Assembly (NCBI GenBank): GCA_902572395.1
Contig: CACGFX010000001.1
Location: 1-64,000 of the forward strand
Direction: 5' to 3'
Origin: an uncultured Synechococcaceae cyanobacterium
Lineage (GTDB): Bacteria; Cyanobacteriota; Cyanobacteriia; PCC-6307; Cyanobiaceae
Length of the DNA stretch: 64,000 nucleotides
Shown: positions 54,605 through 62,555 of the stretch, in pieces
Position numbering within the stretch: the first letter of the stretch is position 1
Layout: each line of letters starts with the position of its first letter
The notes under the pieces: generated by a model
Told to the model about the DNA's origin: nothing
What the model saw: only the letters and a program-made list of their open reading frames with translations
Databases searched by the model: none
Program-made: the position numbers and the translations under genes

Positions 54605-55075
54605 CTAAGATTTGAACCAATCAGGAATTTCCTCATAACTTGCTTTATTCGATTTATTTTCTTTTGATTCTGTTTTCCAACAACATGTTCTGCCCTTATC
54701 CTTATCCTGTAAGTATTCATTAGCCCATCTCCAAATTAATTCAGAGGTGAACTCCATTCCAACATTATCCATAATTCTCAGATCTAAAGCATCTAAGTCA
54801 TGTAATTTTTCCCAGTAATTCAGCAAAGGGTCATCTTTATTTATTAAAAAAGTATGGTCAAATTGCTCCTTTAGTCTATTTTCTAGGGGCTTTAGACTTG
54901 AAAAATCGACAACAAAACCATTTAGGTCTAATTTTTTTGCTGTGAACCAAAAGGTGAATGATCTTGAATATCCATGCACAAATCTGCAGTGGCCTTCATG
55001 GCGCCATTGCCTATGTGAACAGGGAAAATCCTCGTAACTTTTGCTGCATGAAAATTTCAGAGAATGAATATACAT
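54605..55075 (-). CDS. 6-pyruvoyl-tetrahydropterin synthase family protein (QueD/PTPS-like)
   Basis: 'FPCSHRQWRHEGHCRFVHGYSRSF', 'VVDFSSLKPLENRLKEQFDHTFL', 'EFTSELIWRWANEYL'. ATG at 55075 preferred over the track TTG at 55078. Confidence 0.85.
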   Translation of the reverse strand: MYIHSLKFSCSKSYEDFPCSHRQWRHEGHCRFVHGYSRSFTFWFTAKKLDLNGFVVDFSSLKPLENRLKEQFDHTFLINKDDPLLNYWEKLHDLDALDLRIMDNVGMEFTSELIWRWANEYLQDKDKGRTCCWKTESKENKSNKASYEEIPDWFKS

Positions 55076-55138
55076 CAATTAACTGTTAGGATAATTTTTA
55101 ATAAAACACATTGAGTAGGATTTAACATAACTAACATA

Positions 55139-55798
55139 ATGACTTATTCAACTAATTTTTCGATAGAGGATCTACGCTTTGATAATTATGGGTTAATCCC
55201 TGCAATAGCACAAGATTGGCTTGACGGATCAATTCTTATGCTTGCTTGGATGAACAAAGAATCTTTGACAATTACACTTGAAACCACAAAAGTTCATTAT
55301 TGGAGTAGATCAAGATCCGAAATTTGGAGAAAAGGAGCTACAAGTGGAAGTACCCAAATACTTAAGGAGATAAGATTCGACTGCGATAATGATGCACTAA
55401 TCCTTTTGATTGAACAAAATGGTTCAGGAGCATGTCACACTGGGGAAAAAAGTTGTTTTTTCAACGAAATCAAACTTAATCAAACTGATAAAAAAGAGAA
55501 AAAAACAACTCCCTTCTCAAATATTTGCTCTGAATTATTCAATACAATTAACGAAAGATCAATAAATCCATCAGAAAAAAGTTACACAAATCATTTATTG
55601 ACAAAAGGTAGTAATACTATTTTGAAAAAAATAGGAGAGGAGTCTGCAGAATTTATAATGGCTTGCAAAGATAATGATAAAAATTCAATCTCAAATGAAG
55701 CTGCTGATTTAATTTATCATCTGCAAGTAGCCCTTATGCATAAAGGAGTTGAGTGGAGAGATGTACTTGCTGTTCTAGAATCAAGAAGAAAAAATTAA
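55139..55798 (+). CDS. hisIE: Bifunctional phosphoribosyl-AMP cyclohydrolase / phosphoribosyl-ATP pyrophosphatase
   Basis: 'MLAWMNKESLTITLET', 'YWSRSRSEIWRKGATSG', 'CDNDALILLI' HisI motifs; C-terminal 'KIGEESAEFIMACKD...EAADLIYHLQV' HisE motif. Confidence 0.96.
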   Translation: MTYSTNFSIEDLRFDNYGLIPAIAQDWLDGSILMLAWMNKESLTITLETTKVHYWSRSRSEIWRKGATSGSTQILKEIRFDCDNDALILLIEQNGSGACHTGEKSCFFNEIKLNQTDKKEKKTTPFSNICSELFNTINERSINPSEKSYTNHLLTKGSNTILKKIGEESAEFIMACKDNDKNSISNEAADLIYHLQVALMHKGVEWRDVLAVLESRRKN

Positions 55799-55862
55799 AT
55801 AGTTAAAATTTTTAATTTTTTTAACCTTAAAATTTAAAAAATAATGTTAATTAACTAATTAA

Positions 55863-55893
55863 TAATTATTAATTAATTATTAATTAATTATTA
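55863..55893. repeat. Short AT-only tandem repeat, 11-bp period
   Basis: TAATTATTAATTAATTATTAATTAATTATTA has exact 11-bp periodicity (~2.8 copies), 60 bp upstream of the sigma factor start. Confidence 0.75.
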
Positions 55894-55952
55894 CATGTAT
55901 GGCTTATTACTGAATTGACTATAAGTTAAATGTATTAACAATGAGGTAAATC

Positions 55953-56876
55953 GTGAGTTCATTAAGCGATTTTCTTGGTGAAATAGGTCGTCATCAACTT
56001 TTGACTCCCGAAAGAGAACTCACAATGGGCAGGAAAGTCCAAGAAATGGTTGTGCTTGTTAATAGATGTCAAGAGGCAGGAGGTAAAGGCCCCGCTTGTG
56101 AATATTCCGAAGCTGAGAGAAAAAAGATCAAAATTGGTGAAAAAGCTAAAAATGAGATGATAACAGCCAACCTAAGACTAGTTGTCAACCTTGCCAAGAG
56201 ATACCAAGGGAAAGGATTAGAATTACTGGACCTAATTCAAGAGGGGACATTAGGTCTTACAAGGGCCGTAGAAAAATATGATCCGTCTAGAGGACATAGA
56301 TTTTCCACCTATGCTTATTGGTGGATTAGGCAAGGTTTAAACAGAGCATTGTCAACTCAAAGTAGAACGATAAGGATCCCCGTTAACATTAATGAAAAAC
56401 TTACAAAACTAAGATCAGCAAAATCAAAGCTTATGCAACTTAAGGGTATTCCACCCACTAGTGATGAGCTAGCTGAAGAAATGAAAATAACCAAAGAGGA
56501 AATTGACGAACTCCTTTCTTGTGAATTGAGAAGCATCACTGTTAGTCTTCAAGGTACTGTTAAATCAAAATCAGATCCTTCCGAGTTGGTTGATATTCTT
56601 CCAAGTGATCAAACTCCCCCAATGGAATTAGCCGAATTAGCCGAAAGGACAGCCTCGGCTTGGAAGTTATTAGATAAAGCAAATTTAACTGAGAAAGAAA
56701 GAAAGATAGTAAGTCTAAGATTTGGTTTAGACGGCTCAAATGAATGGAGAACTTTAGCTGAAGTTGCAAGACATATGAGTTGTAGCAGGGAATATTGCCG
56801 ACAAGTTGTTCAACGTGCTTTAAGAAAACTTAGGAAAGCAGGAATACAGAATGGATTAGTTGATAGTATTAGCTAA
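55953..56876 (+). CDS. Group 2 sigma-70-type RNA polymerase sigma factor
   Basis: 'LLDLIQEGTLGLTRAVEKYDPSRGHRFSTYAYWWIRQGLNRAL' regions 2.1-2.4; region 4.2 'SCSREYCRQVVQRALRKLRKAG'; GTG start. Confidence 0.94.
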   Translation: MSSLSDFLGEIGRHQLLTPERELTMGRKVQEMVVLVNRCQEAGGKGPACEYSEAERKKIKIGEKAKNEMITANLRLVVNLAKRYQGKGLELLDLIQEGTLGLTRAVEKYDPSRGHRFSTYAYWWIRQGLNRALSTQSRTIRIPVNINEKLTKLRSAKSKLMQLKGIPPTSDELAEEMKITKEEIDELLSCELRSITVSLQGTVKSKSDPSELVDILPSDQTPPMELAELAERTASAWKLLDKANLTEKERKIVSLRFGLDGSNEWRTLAEVARHMSCSREYCRQVVQRALRKLRKAGIQNGLVDSIS

Positions 56877-56913
56877 AAATTCCATTAAAAATATTTAAAT
56901 TTCATTTATAAGG

Positions 56914-57282
56914 ATGAAAGAGCATTACAAAACCCAAGAAAAAATCTATGATGCTGAAGTTTTAGAGAGTTCAACATTTGATGAAAATGTCATTATCAAG
57001 ATTCTGATTAAAGCAGGAAGAACAATTGCCAAGCCTGCTTTAGAAGTTTTAGAGATGGCAATAGATCCTTATACTCCAGCACAAGTAAGAGTTTCATTAA
57101 TGGCTGCTCTAGCATATTTGATTATGCCATTTGATCTTTTCCCTGACTTTATGCCTTTAGTTGGTTTTAGTGATGATTTTGTAGCCCTCACAGCAGTACT
57201 CAGTATATGGAGCAAATACATGACTCCCTCAATAAGAGCAAGAGCAGAGAATAAGCTTAATAAGTTATTTCCTTTTTATTAA
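56914..57282 (+). CDS. DUF1232 (YkvA-like) small membrane protein
   Basis: 'VRVSLMAALAYLIMPFDLFPDFMPLVGFSDDFVAL' is the DUF1232 signature. Confidence 0.85.
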   Translation: MKEHYKTQEKIYDAEVLESSTFDENVIIKILIKAGRTIAKPALEVLEMAIDPYTPAQVRVSLMAALAYLIMPFDLFPDFMPLVGFSDDFVALTAVLSIWSKYMTPSIRARAENKLNKLFPFY

Positions 57283-57603
57283 ATGGGTAAATTATCTATA
57301 CAGGAAGAAAAAGAACTCGTCTCCTTCATTAAAGATTGGTTAAAATCGCATGGATTTACCCAAAAAGACTTAGCAAATGAATTAAATATTAAATCGAGCA
57401 GAACCTCGGAAATTATTCTCAAAATTAAAGAGTTATATAAAAAAGGGGGCATGTTCAATATTGCAAAAAATCTTATAAAGATTGAGCAAAAATGGTTAAA
57501 TAATATCAATAACGATTATCGAGAAATGAAACAAACACCACCATATAATCAATTAGATATCGACTCATTAGTAAAGCAGATGAATCAAGATACTAGTCAA
57601 TAA
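57283..57603 (+). CDS. Helix-turn-helix hypothetical protein
   Basis: 'WLKSHGFTQKDLANELNIKSSRTSEIILKIKELY' HTH pattern; starts immediately after the DUF1232 stop codon. Confidence 0.7.
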   Translation: MGKLSIQEEKELVSFIKDWLKSHGFTQKDLANELNIKSSRTSEIILKIKELYKKGGMFNIAKNLIKIEQKWLNNINNDYREMKQTPPYNQLDIDSLVKQMNQDTSQ

Positions 57604-57800
57604 ATAATATTTTAAATATTATATTTTTAATTTAAAAAAGATATGACCTCTTAAAACTACTCTTTACACAAATATCGTTTAAACAAACTGATTTTATAAA
57701 TAATTGAATTATTAAAATTAAAAATATTATCTACTATTAATATAATTGGTTCTTTTTAATTAATAGTTAATAATTACTAAATTTTTTTCGTAAATCATAT

Positions 57801-58070
57801 TTAAAATGCCTGAATCCAGGGATAAATATCATAATTAATCCATATATCTTTTTCCCAATATATATCCTCCTCAATGAGATCTTTCAACTCGTTTTCATCA
57901 TTAGCATTAAAAATTCCAAACAAATATTTGGTACATTTTGTTGGTCCTAATGTAACTAGAATATCTCGATCTTTTAAGTTTTTAAGTCTATTAAGATGTT
58001 GTTCACGAAATGGTTCCCTTTTAGAAATTGCATCTTCACAGTACCTTCCAAAAACTACAAACTTTTCCAT
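57801..58070 (-). CDS. YciI-like protein
   Basis: 'MEKFVVFGRYCEDAISKREPFREQHLNRLKNLKDRDILVTLGPTKCTKYLFGIFNANDENELKDLIEEDIYW' YCII pattern; internal ATG at 58070 preferred over the track start at 58115. Confidence 0.75.
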   Translation of the reverse strand: MEKFVVFGRYCEDAISKREPFREQHLNRLKNLKDRDILVTLGPTKCTKYLFGIFNANDENELKDLIEEDIYWEKDIWINYDIYPWIQAF

Positions 58071-58167
58071 TTTTAAATATAAATAATAGAATAAATACAT
58101 ACTAAATAATTGCATATATTACACGCAAATTGCTATGTTATTTAATGCAACTTTCTTATAATTAATT

Positions 58168-58524
58168 ATGCTAACTGGTAGCGATCTCCTTGCAAAAGTT
58201 AAAGAACTTGGCGATGTTAGCAAATCTGAGCTAGTTCGCGCCTGTGGTTATGTTTCCACTAAGAAAAACGGAGGTGAACGCTTAAATTTTACCGCATTCT
58301 ATGAAGCACTTTTAGAAGCAAAAGGGGTTAATCTTGGTGATTCTGGAGTTGCGGGTATTGGAAAAGGTGGAAGAAAACTTAGTTATATAGCGACAGTACA
58401 AGGCAATGGAAATCTTCTGATTGGTAAAGCATATACAGCCCTTCTTGATTTAAAAGCAGGTGATGAATTCGAAATTAAGCTCGGAAGAAAACAAATCAGA
58501 TTATTACCTACAGAAGAATCTTAA
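58168..58524 (+). CDS. Cyanobacterial AbrB-like transcriptional regulator
   Basis: 'LTGSDLLAKVKELGDVSKSELVRACGYVSTKKNGGERLNFTAFYEALLEAKG' typical cyAbrB sequence. Confidence 0.9.
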   Translation: MLTGSDLLAKVKELGDVSKSELVRACGYVSTKKNGGERLNFTAFYEALLEAKGVNLGDSGVAGIGKGGRKLSYIATVQGNGNLLIGKAYTALLDLKAGDEFEIKLGRKQIRLLPTEES

Positions 58525-58599
58525 AAACAACAAAAATAAATTAAATTAGTCATAACATTTTTAATTAATTTTCTATAAATAATTCTTTTAATTAATAAA

Positions 58600-59454
58600 T
58601 TATCTTTGTATATATTTTTTTTGGTCAGCAGCTAAACGCATTTCTTTACAAAACTCACCAACATGATCGACAACATCTTTTTCACTTGAGCTCGAGATTC
58701 GTTTTACAAATGCACTCCCAATAATTACTCCATCTGCTCCCCACTCACGAACTTTTTTAACATGTTCTGGAGTTGATATTCCAAAACCAACAGCAATTGG
58801 ATTACTATTTACATCTTTTAATTTAGCAATAAGATTTTCTACTCTATTTTCCATTTTGTTTCTCTCCCCTGTGACACCTGTAACACTTACTAAATAAGTA
58901 AAGCCTTTTGTATGATTTGATATTTGTTTCATTCTTTCAAAAGGAGTAGTTGGCGCTACCAATAAAATTAAGTCCATAAAATGTTTACTAACTATTTTAG
59001 AAAATTTATAAGCTTCCTCCAAAGGGAGGTCAGGAATTATTAGTCCAGAAACTCCAGCATCAGATGCCATTTCACAAAACCTTTCAAAGCCAAAGCATAG
59101 TAATGGATTCAAGTAAGAAAAAAGGATGATGGGAATATTTAATTTACCTTTTAAAGACTCTAAAAGTTTAATTACTTTTCTTAAGCTAGTACCTGACTTT
59201 AAGGCACGAGAGGCTGCCACTTGAATAACAGGTCCATCTGCAAGTGGGTCACTATATGGGATACCTAATTCTATAAGGTCAGCTCCATTTTCTTGTAACC
59301 TTAATAAGATCTCAGAAGTTATTTCAATATTGGGATCCCCAGCCATTATAAAAGGCATTAAAGCAAATTTTTTTTTATTTTTTAACTCACAAAACATTTC
59401 ATCTACCTTAGATAAAGATTCATTTTTAGTAATTTGGATTTTGTTATCTTTCAT
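58600..59454 (-). CDS. trpA: Tryptophan synthase alpha chain
   Basis: 'ELGIPYSDPLADGPVIQ', 'GFGISTPEHV', 'GADGVIIGSAFVK'. Confidence 0.97.
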   Translation of the reverse strand: MKDNKIQITKNESLSKVDEMFCELKNKKKFALMPFIMAGDPNIEITSEILLRLQENGADLIELGIPYSDPLADGPVIQVAASRALKSGTSLRKVIKLLESLKGKLNIPIILFSYLNPLLCFGFERFCEMASDAGVSGLIIPDLPLEEAYKFSKIVSKHFMDLILLVAPTTPFERMKQISNHTKGFTYLVSVTGVTGERNKMENRVENLIAKLKDVNSNPIAVGFGISTPEHVKKVREWGADGVIIGSAFVKRISSSSEKDVVDHVGEFCKEMRLAADQKKYIQR

Positions 59455-59482
59455 AATTTTTAGATATTTTTATATGAAAAAT

Positions 59483-59803
59483 TTATTGATTTTTCTCTAA
59501 ATCTTCCATAAGTTTTTGCTGCTCTTCCTTCGACAATGAGTTGAATTTGGTTTCTAGTTTATCATTGACAACTTTTTCATACTCTTTTCTATAACGCTTC
59601 CTTTGTTCCATAAAAGTCATTTTTCCATTTACAACTCTATAAACATAAGATGTTACCCAAGAAATAACAATCAAAATTAAGAGACAACTTGATAGAGTAA
59701 TGGCTGTAAAATTATCGATACCATTTTGCGGTGCAAATTTATAACTAATTAATCCTATTAATGAAATAAATAAACCTATTTGTATAACTTTTCCTTTAGT
59801 CAA
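59483..59803 (-). CDS. DUF3007 family membrane protein
   Basis: Two TM helices followed by 'NGKMTFMEQRKRYRKEYEKVVNDKLETKFNSLSKEEQQKLMEDLE'; located between trpA and ndhL. Confidence 0.75.
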   Translation of the reverse strand: MTKGKVIQIGLFISLIGLISYKFAPQNGIDNFTAITLSSCLLILIVISWVTSYVYRVVNGKMTFMEQRKRYRKEYEKVVNDKLETKFNSLSKEEQQKLMEDLEKNQ

Positions 59804-59807
59804 TTAT

Positions 59808-60041
59808 TTACCCTTTACCACTTCCTTTTAGTCTGAGATTTAAAAATGGAGAAAATAAAATTAAACCTGGAAAGAAAAGAAATACTAGGCCATAAATTCC
59901 TAATCTTTCAAATTTGCCCATAATATTCCATCTATTATTCATCCAGTAAAATAGTAACAATGGGATAACGAATAAATAGGTAAAAATAATTCCGACATAA
60001 GCAATTAAAGTAGCGAATGAATTATTGAAAAAACTTTCCAT
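59808..60041 (-). CDS. ndhL: NAD(P)H-quinone oxidoreductase subunit L
   Basis: '[57 protein letters not shown]' NdhL signature. Confidence 0.92.
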   Translation of the reverse strand: MESFFNNSFATLIAYVGIIFTYLFVIPLLLFYWMNNRWNIMGKFERLGIYGLVFLFFPGLILFSPFLNLRLKGSGKG

Positions 60042-60120
60042 TTTAATTTATGGTTGCTTAGTTAAAACATAACAACTATTGGAAGTTATCGTCAGAACTA
60101 AAAATAAATAATTAAATAAT

Positions 60121-60205
60121 GGGAGTGGGGGGACTTGAACCCCCACGAGCTAAATCGCTCGACGGATTTTAAGTCCGGCGCGTCTACCAATTCCGCCACA
60201 CTCCC
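60121..60205 (-). tRNA. trnL-UAA: tRNA-Leu (anticodon UAA), no intron, CCA not encoded
   Basis: Reverse complement GGGAGTGTGGCGGAATTGGTAGACGCGCCGGACTTAAAATCCGTCGAGCG...GTGGGGGTTCAAGTCCCCCCACTCCC: 7-bp acceptor stem, long variable arm, loop CTTAAAA giving anticodon TAA. Confidence 0.97.
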
Positions 60206-60305
60206 AATAGGAATTTGCGCTTTTTTATCGTAGCTGAAAGTAACCCATTTAACCAAGAAAAATTGGAATATTTACACTTTTAATTTTCAGATTAAATCTA
60301 ATTTT

Positions 60306-61355
60306 TTAATTTACTATTCCTTCTACTTGCCATTGTAAAGTTTCACCGGCATGAAATGGTTTTATTTGTCCGACAATATTTTTTTCTTCAACAACATCAA
60401 TATATTCTTTAATTTTGTTAGGTCTAGAAACTAATTTTAATTGTTCTTTATTTGGTGGGACATTATAAAAATTAGGTCCATTCAAACTTGCAAACTTTTC
60501 AAAATTATCTAGAGCATCCTCCTCTTCGAAAACTGTTAAGTAGCTTTCTATTGCTACTGGCGAATTAAAAATGCCTGCACATCCGCAAAAAGCCTTCCAC
60601 TTCCTAAGGTGTGGAGCAGAGTCAGTCCCCAAGAAAAAACATTTTTTCCCACTTGTTGCCGCTCTCCTTAAAGCGAGTCTATTATTTTCCCTCTTAGCAA
60701 CTGGTAAGCAGTAAAAATCACTATTTAAGCCTCCAAAAAACATTGCATTTCTATTTATATGCAAATGATGCGGAGTAATAGTAGCCCCAATATTATTTTC
60801 TTGCACAAAATCCACTGCGTAAGAGGTGGTTATATGTTCTAGAACGATTTTTAATTTTGGAAATCTTTTGGTTATTTGAGAAAGTTCTTTATCTATGAAA
60901 ACTTCTTCTCTATCGAATACATCTACTTCAGAATCAGTCACTTCCCCATGAATTAAAAGAGGCATTCCAGAATCTTGCATTGATTCAAAGATCTTATATA
61001 AATTTTCTATTTTCCTAACTCCATGACTGGAATTAGTTGTAGCGTTAGCAGGATATAATTTTGCAGCGAAAAAGACATTATTTTTGAAACCATTTATTAG
61101 TTCATCTTTATCGGTCTTATCTGTGAGATACATTGTCATTAATGGTTCAAACTTAGAACTTTCTGGTAGAGCTTCAACAATAGATTTCCTATAAGAAATA
61201 GCTCTATTGATTGATGTTATGGGACTTTTAGTATTTGGCATAACAATTGCTCTTCCAAAATATTCCGAAGTAAACTGAATGATATTTTTTAATACAAGAC
61301 CTTCTCTTAAATGTAAATGCCAATCATCAGGTTTTATTATGTTTAAAGTCTTCAA
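60306..61355 (-). CDS. pyrC: Dihydroorotase
   Basis: 'PDDWHLHLREG' HxH motif, 'MPNTKSPI', 'LGTDSAPH'. Confidence 0.96.
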   Translation of the reverse strand: MKTLNIIKPDDWHLHLREGLVLKNIIQFTSEYFGRAIVMPNTKSPITSINRAISYRKSIVEALPESSKFEPLMTMYLTDKTDKDELINGFKNNVFFAAKLYPANATTNSSHGVRKIENLYKIFESMQDSGMPLLIHGEVTDSEVDVFDREEVFIDKELSQITKRFPKLKIVLEHITTSYAVDFVQENNIGATITPHHLHINRNAMFFGGLNSDFYCLPVAKRENNRLALRRAATSGKKCFFLGTDSAPHLRKWKAFCGCAGIFNSPVAIESYLTVFEEEDALDNFEKFASLNGPNFYNVPPNKEQLKLVSRPNKIKEYIDVVEEKNIVGQIKPFHAGETLQWQVEGIVN

Positions 61356-61473
61356 AATTTTTTCTATTTAATCAATTTTAACAGCAAATTAAAATTGACA
61401 ATAAATTATAGATATTCGAGGATAGTTATTAACCAATAATGAAAATTTTTATTATCTAAATTAAATCCTAAAT

Positions 61474-62553
61474 ATGAGTGATTTCTTAATTCCAATAATA
61501 GAAATAGTTTTAGGCGTAATTTTACTTTTTGCTGGAGGAGAGTTCTTTATTCAAGGAGCCATATTTTTATCTTTAATTTTAGGAATACCTCAAATAGTAA
61601 TTGGTTTGACAGTTGTTTCTCTTGGAACAAGCTCTCCTGAATTGTTGGTAAGTTTGAGTTCAATTTTAAAAGGCAGTGATTCGCTTGCGGCAAGCAATGT
61701 AATTGGAAGCAATATTTTTAATGTTCTCGTTGTTTTGGGCATAAGCTCATTGATAACACCTCTTAAAGTAAAAAGCAGAATAGTCAGAAGAGATGTGCCT
61801 CTTTTAATGGCAATTTCTTGTGCAGTTTGGGCTATGTCATCAACAGGCTTATTAACATTGCAAGCAGGGGTATTTCTAATATTTTGTTTAATCTTAAATA
61901 CAATATGGGAAATTAATACCATCAATGAGAAAGGAGAGGAGACAAAAGATGCTGAACCAGAGATTGAAGAATTAAAAGATAACCATAAAGGGAAAATGAA
62001 TATTTTACTAAAGTTAATATTGGGAATATTTCTTTTAAGCTTTGGTTCAAATATTTTAGTAAATGGTTCTCAAATGCTCGCTACTCTTTTGGGTGTAAAT
62101 GAAATTGTTATTGGTTTAACTATCATTGCAACTGGGACATCTTTACCAGAATTAGTAACTTCAATAATTGCTGCATTTAAAGGCAAAACAGATCTTGCGA
62201 TTGGGAATGTAATAGGAAGTAATTTACTCAATCAACTTTTAATCCTTGGAAGTTGCAGTATTTTTTCAGGATTTAAAGGTTTAGTAATTGAACAGAGTCT
62301 AATAAAAGTTGACTTACCTTTTATGGTTTTAACTACCTTTGCATGCTTACCAATTTTCTGGAGCAAAGGGAAAATCACAAGAATTGAAGGATTTATTTTG
62401 CTTAATCTTTATATTTTCTACATTCTCGATAAGATACTTTTCTTGAATGGATTTAACTTCCTTTCTGAATTAAGGATAGGTTTATTTATTTACTTTGCAT
62501 TACTTATAGTATTTCTGATTGTTCAGGAAAATTTAAAATTTTCTAATTCATAA
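61474..62553 (+). CDS. Calcium/sodium antiporter (CaCA family, YrbG-like)
   Basis: Duplicated alpha repeats 'VSLGTSSPELLVSL...ASNVIGSNIFNVL' and 'ATGTSLPELVTSI...IGNVIGSNLLNQLL'. Confidence 0.94.
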   Translation: MSDFLIPIIEIVLGVILLFAGGEFFIQGAIFLSLILGIPQIVIGLTVVSLGTSSPELLVSLSSILKGSDSLAASNVIGSNIFNVLVVLGISSLITPLKVKSRIVRRDVPLLMAISCAVWAMSSTGLLTLQAGVFLIFCLILNTIWEINTINEKGEETKDAEPEIEELKDNHKGKMNILLKLILGIFLLSFGSNILVNGSQMLATLLGVNEIVIGLTIIATGTSLPELVTSIIAAFKGKTDLAIGNVIGSNLLNQLLILGSCSIFSGFKGLVIEQSLIKVDLPFMVLTTFACLPIFWSKGKITRIEGFILLNLYIFYILDKILFLNGFNFLSELRIGLFIYFALLIVFLIVQENLKFSNS

Positions 62554-62555
62554 TT

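Noticed and set aside
61590-61925. 111-aa minus-strand ORF
   Set aside because: Antisense to the CaCA antiporter; hydrophobic reading mirrors the duplicated sense sequence.
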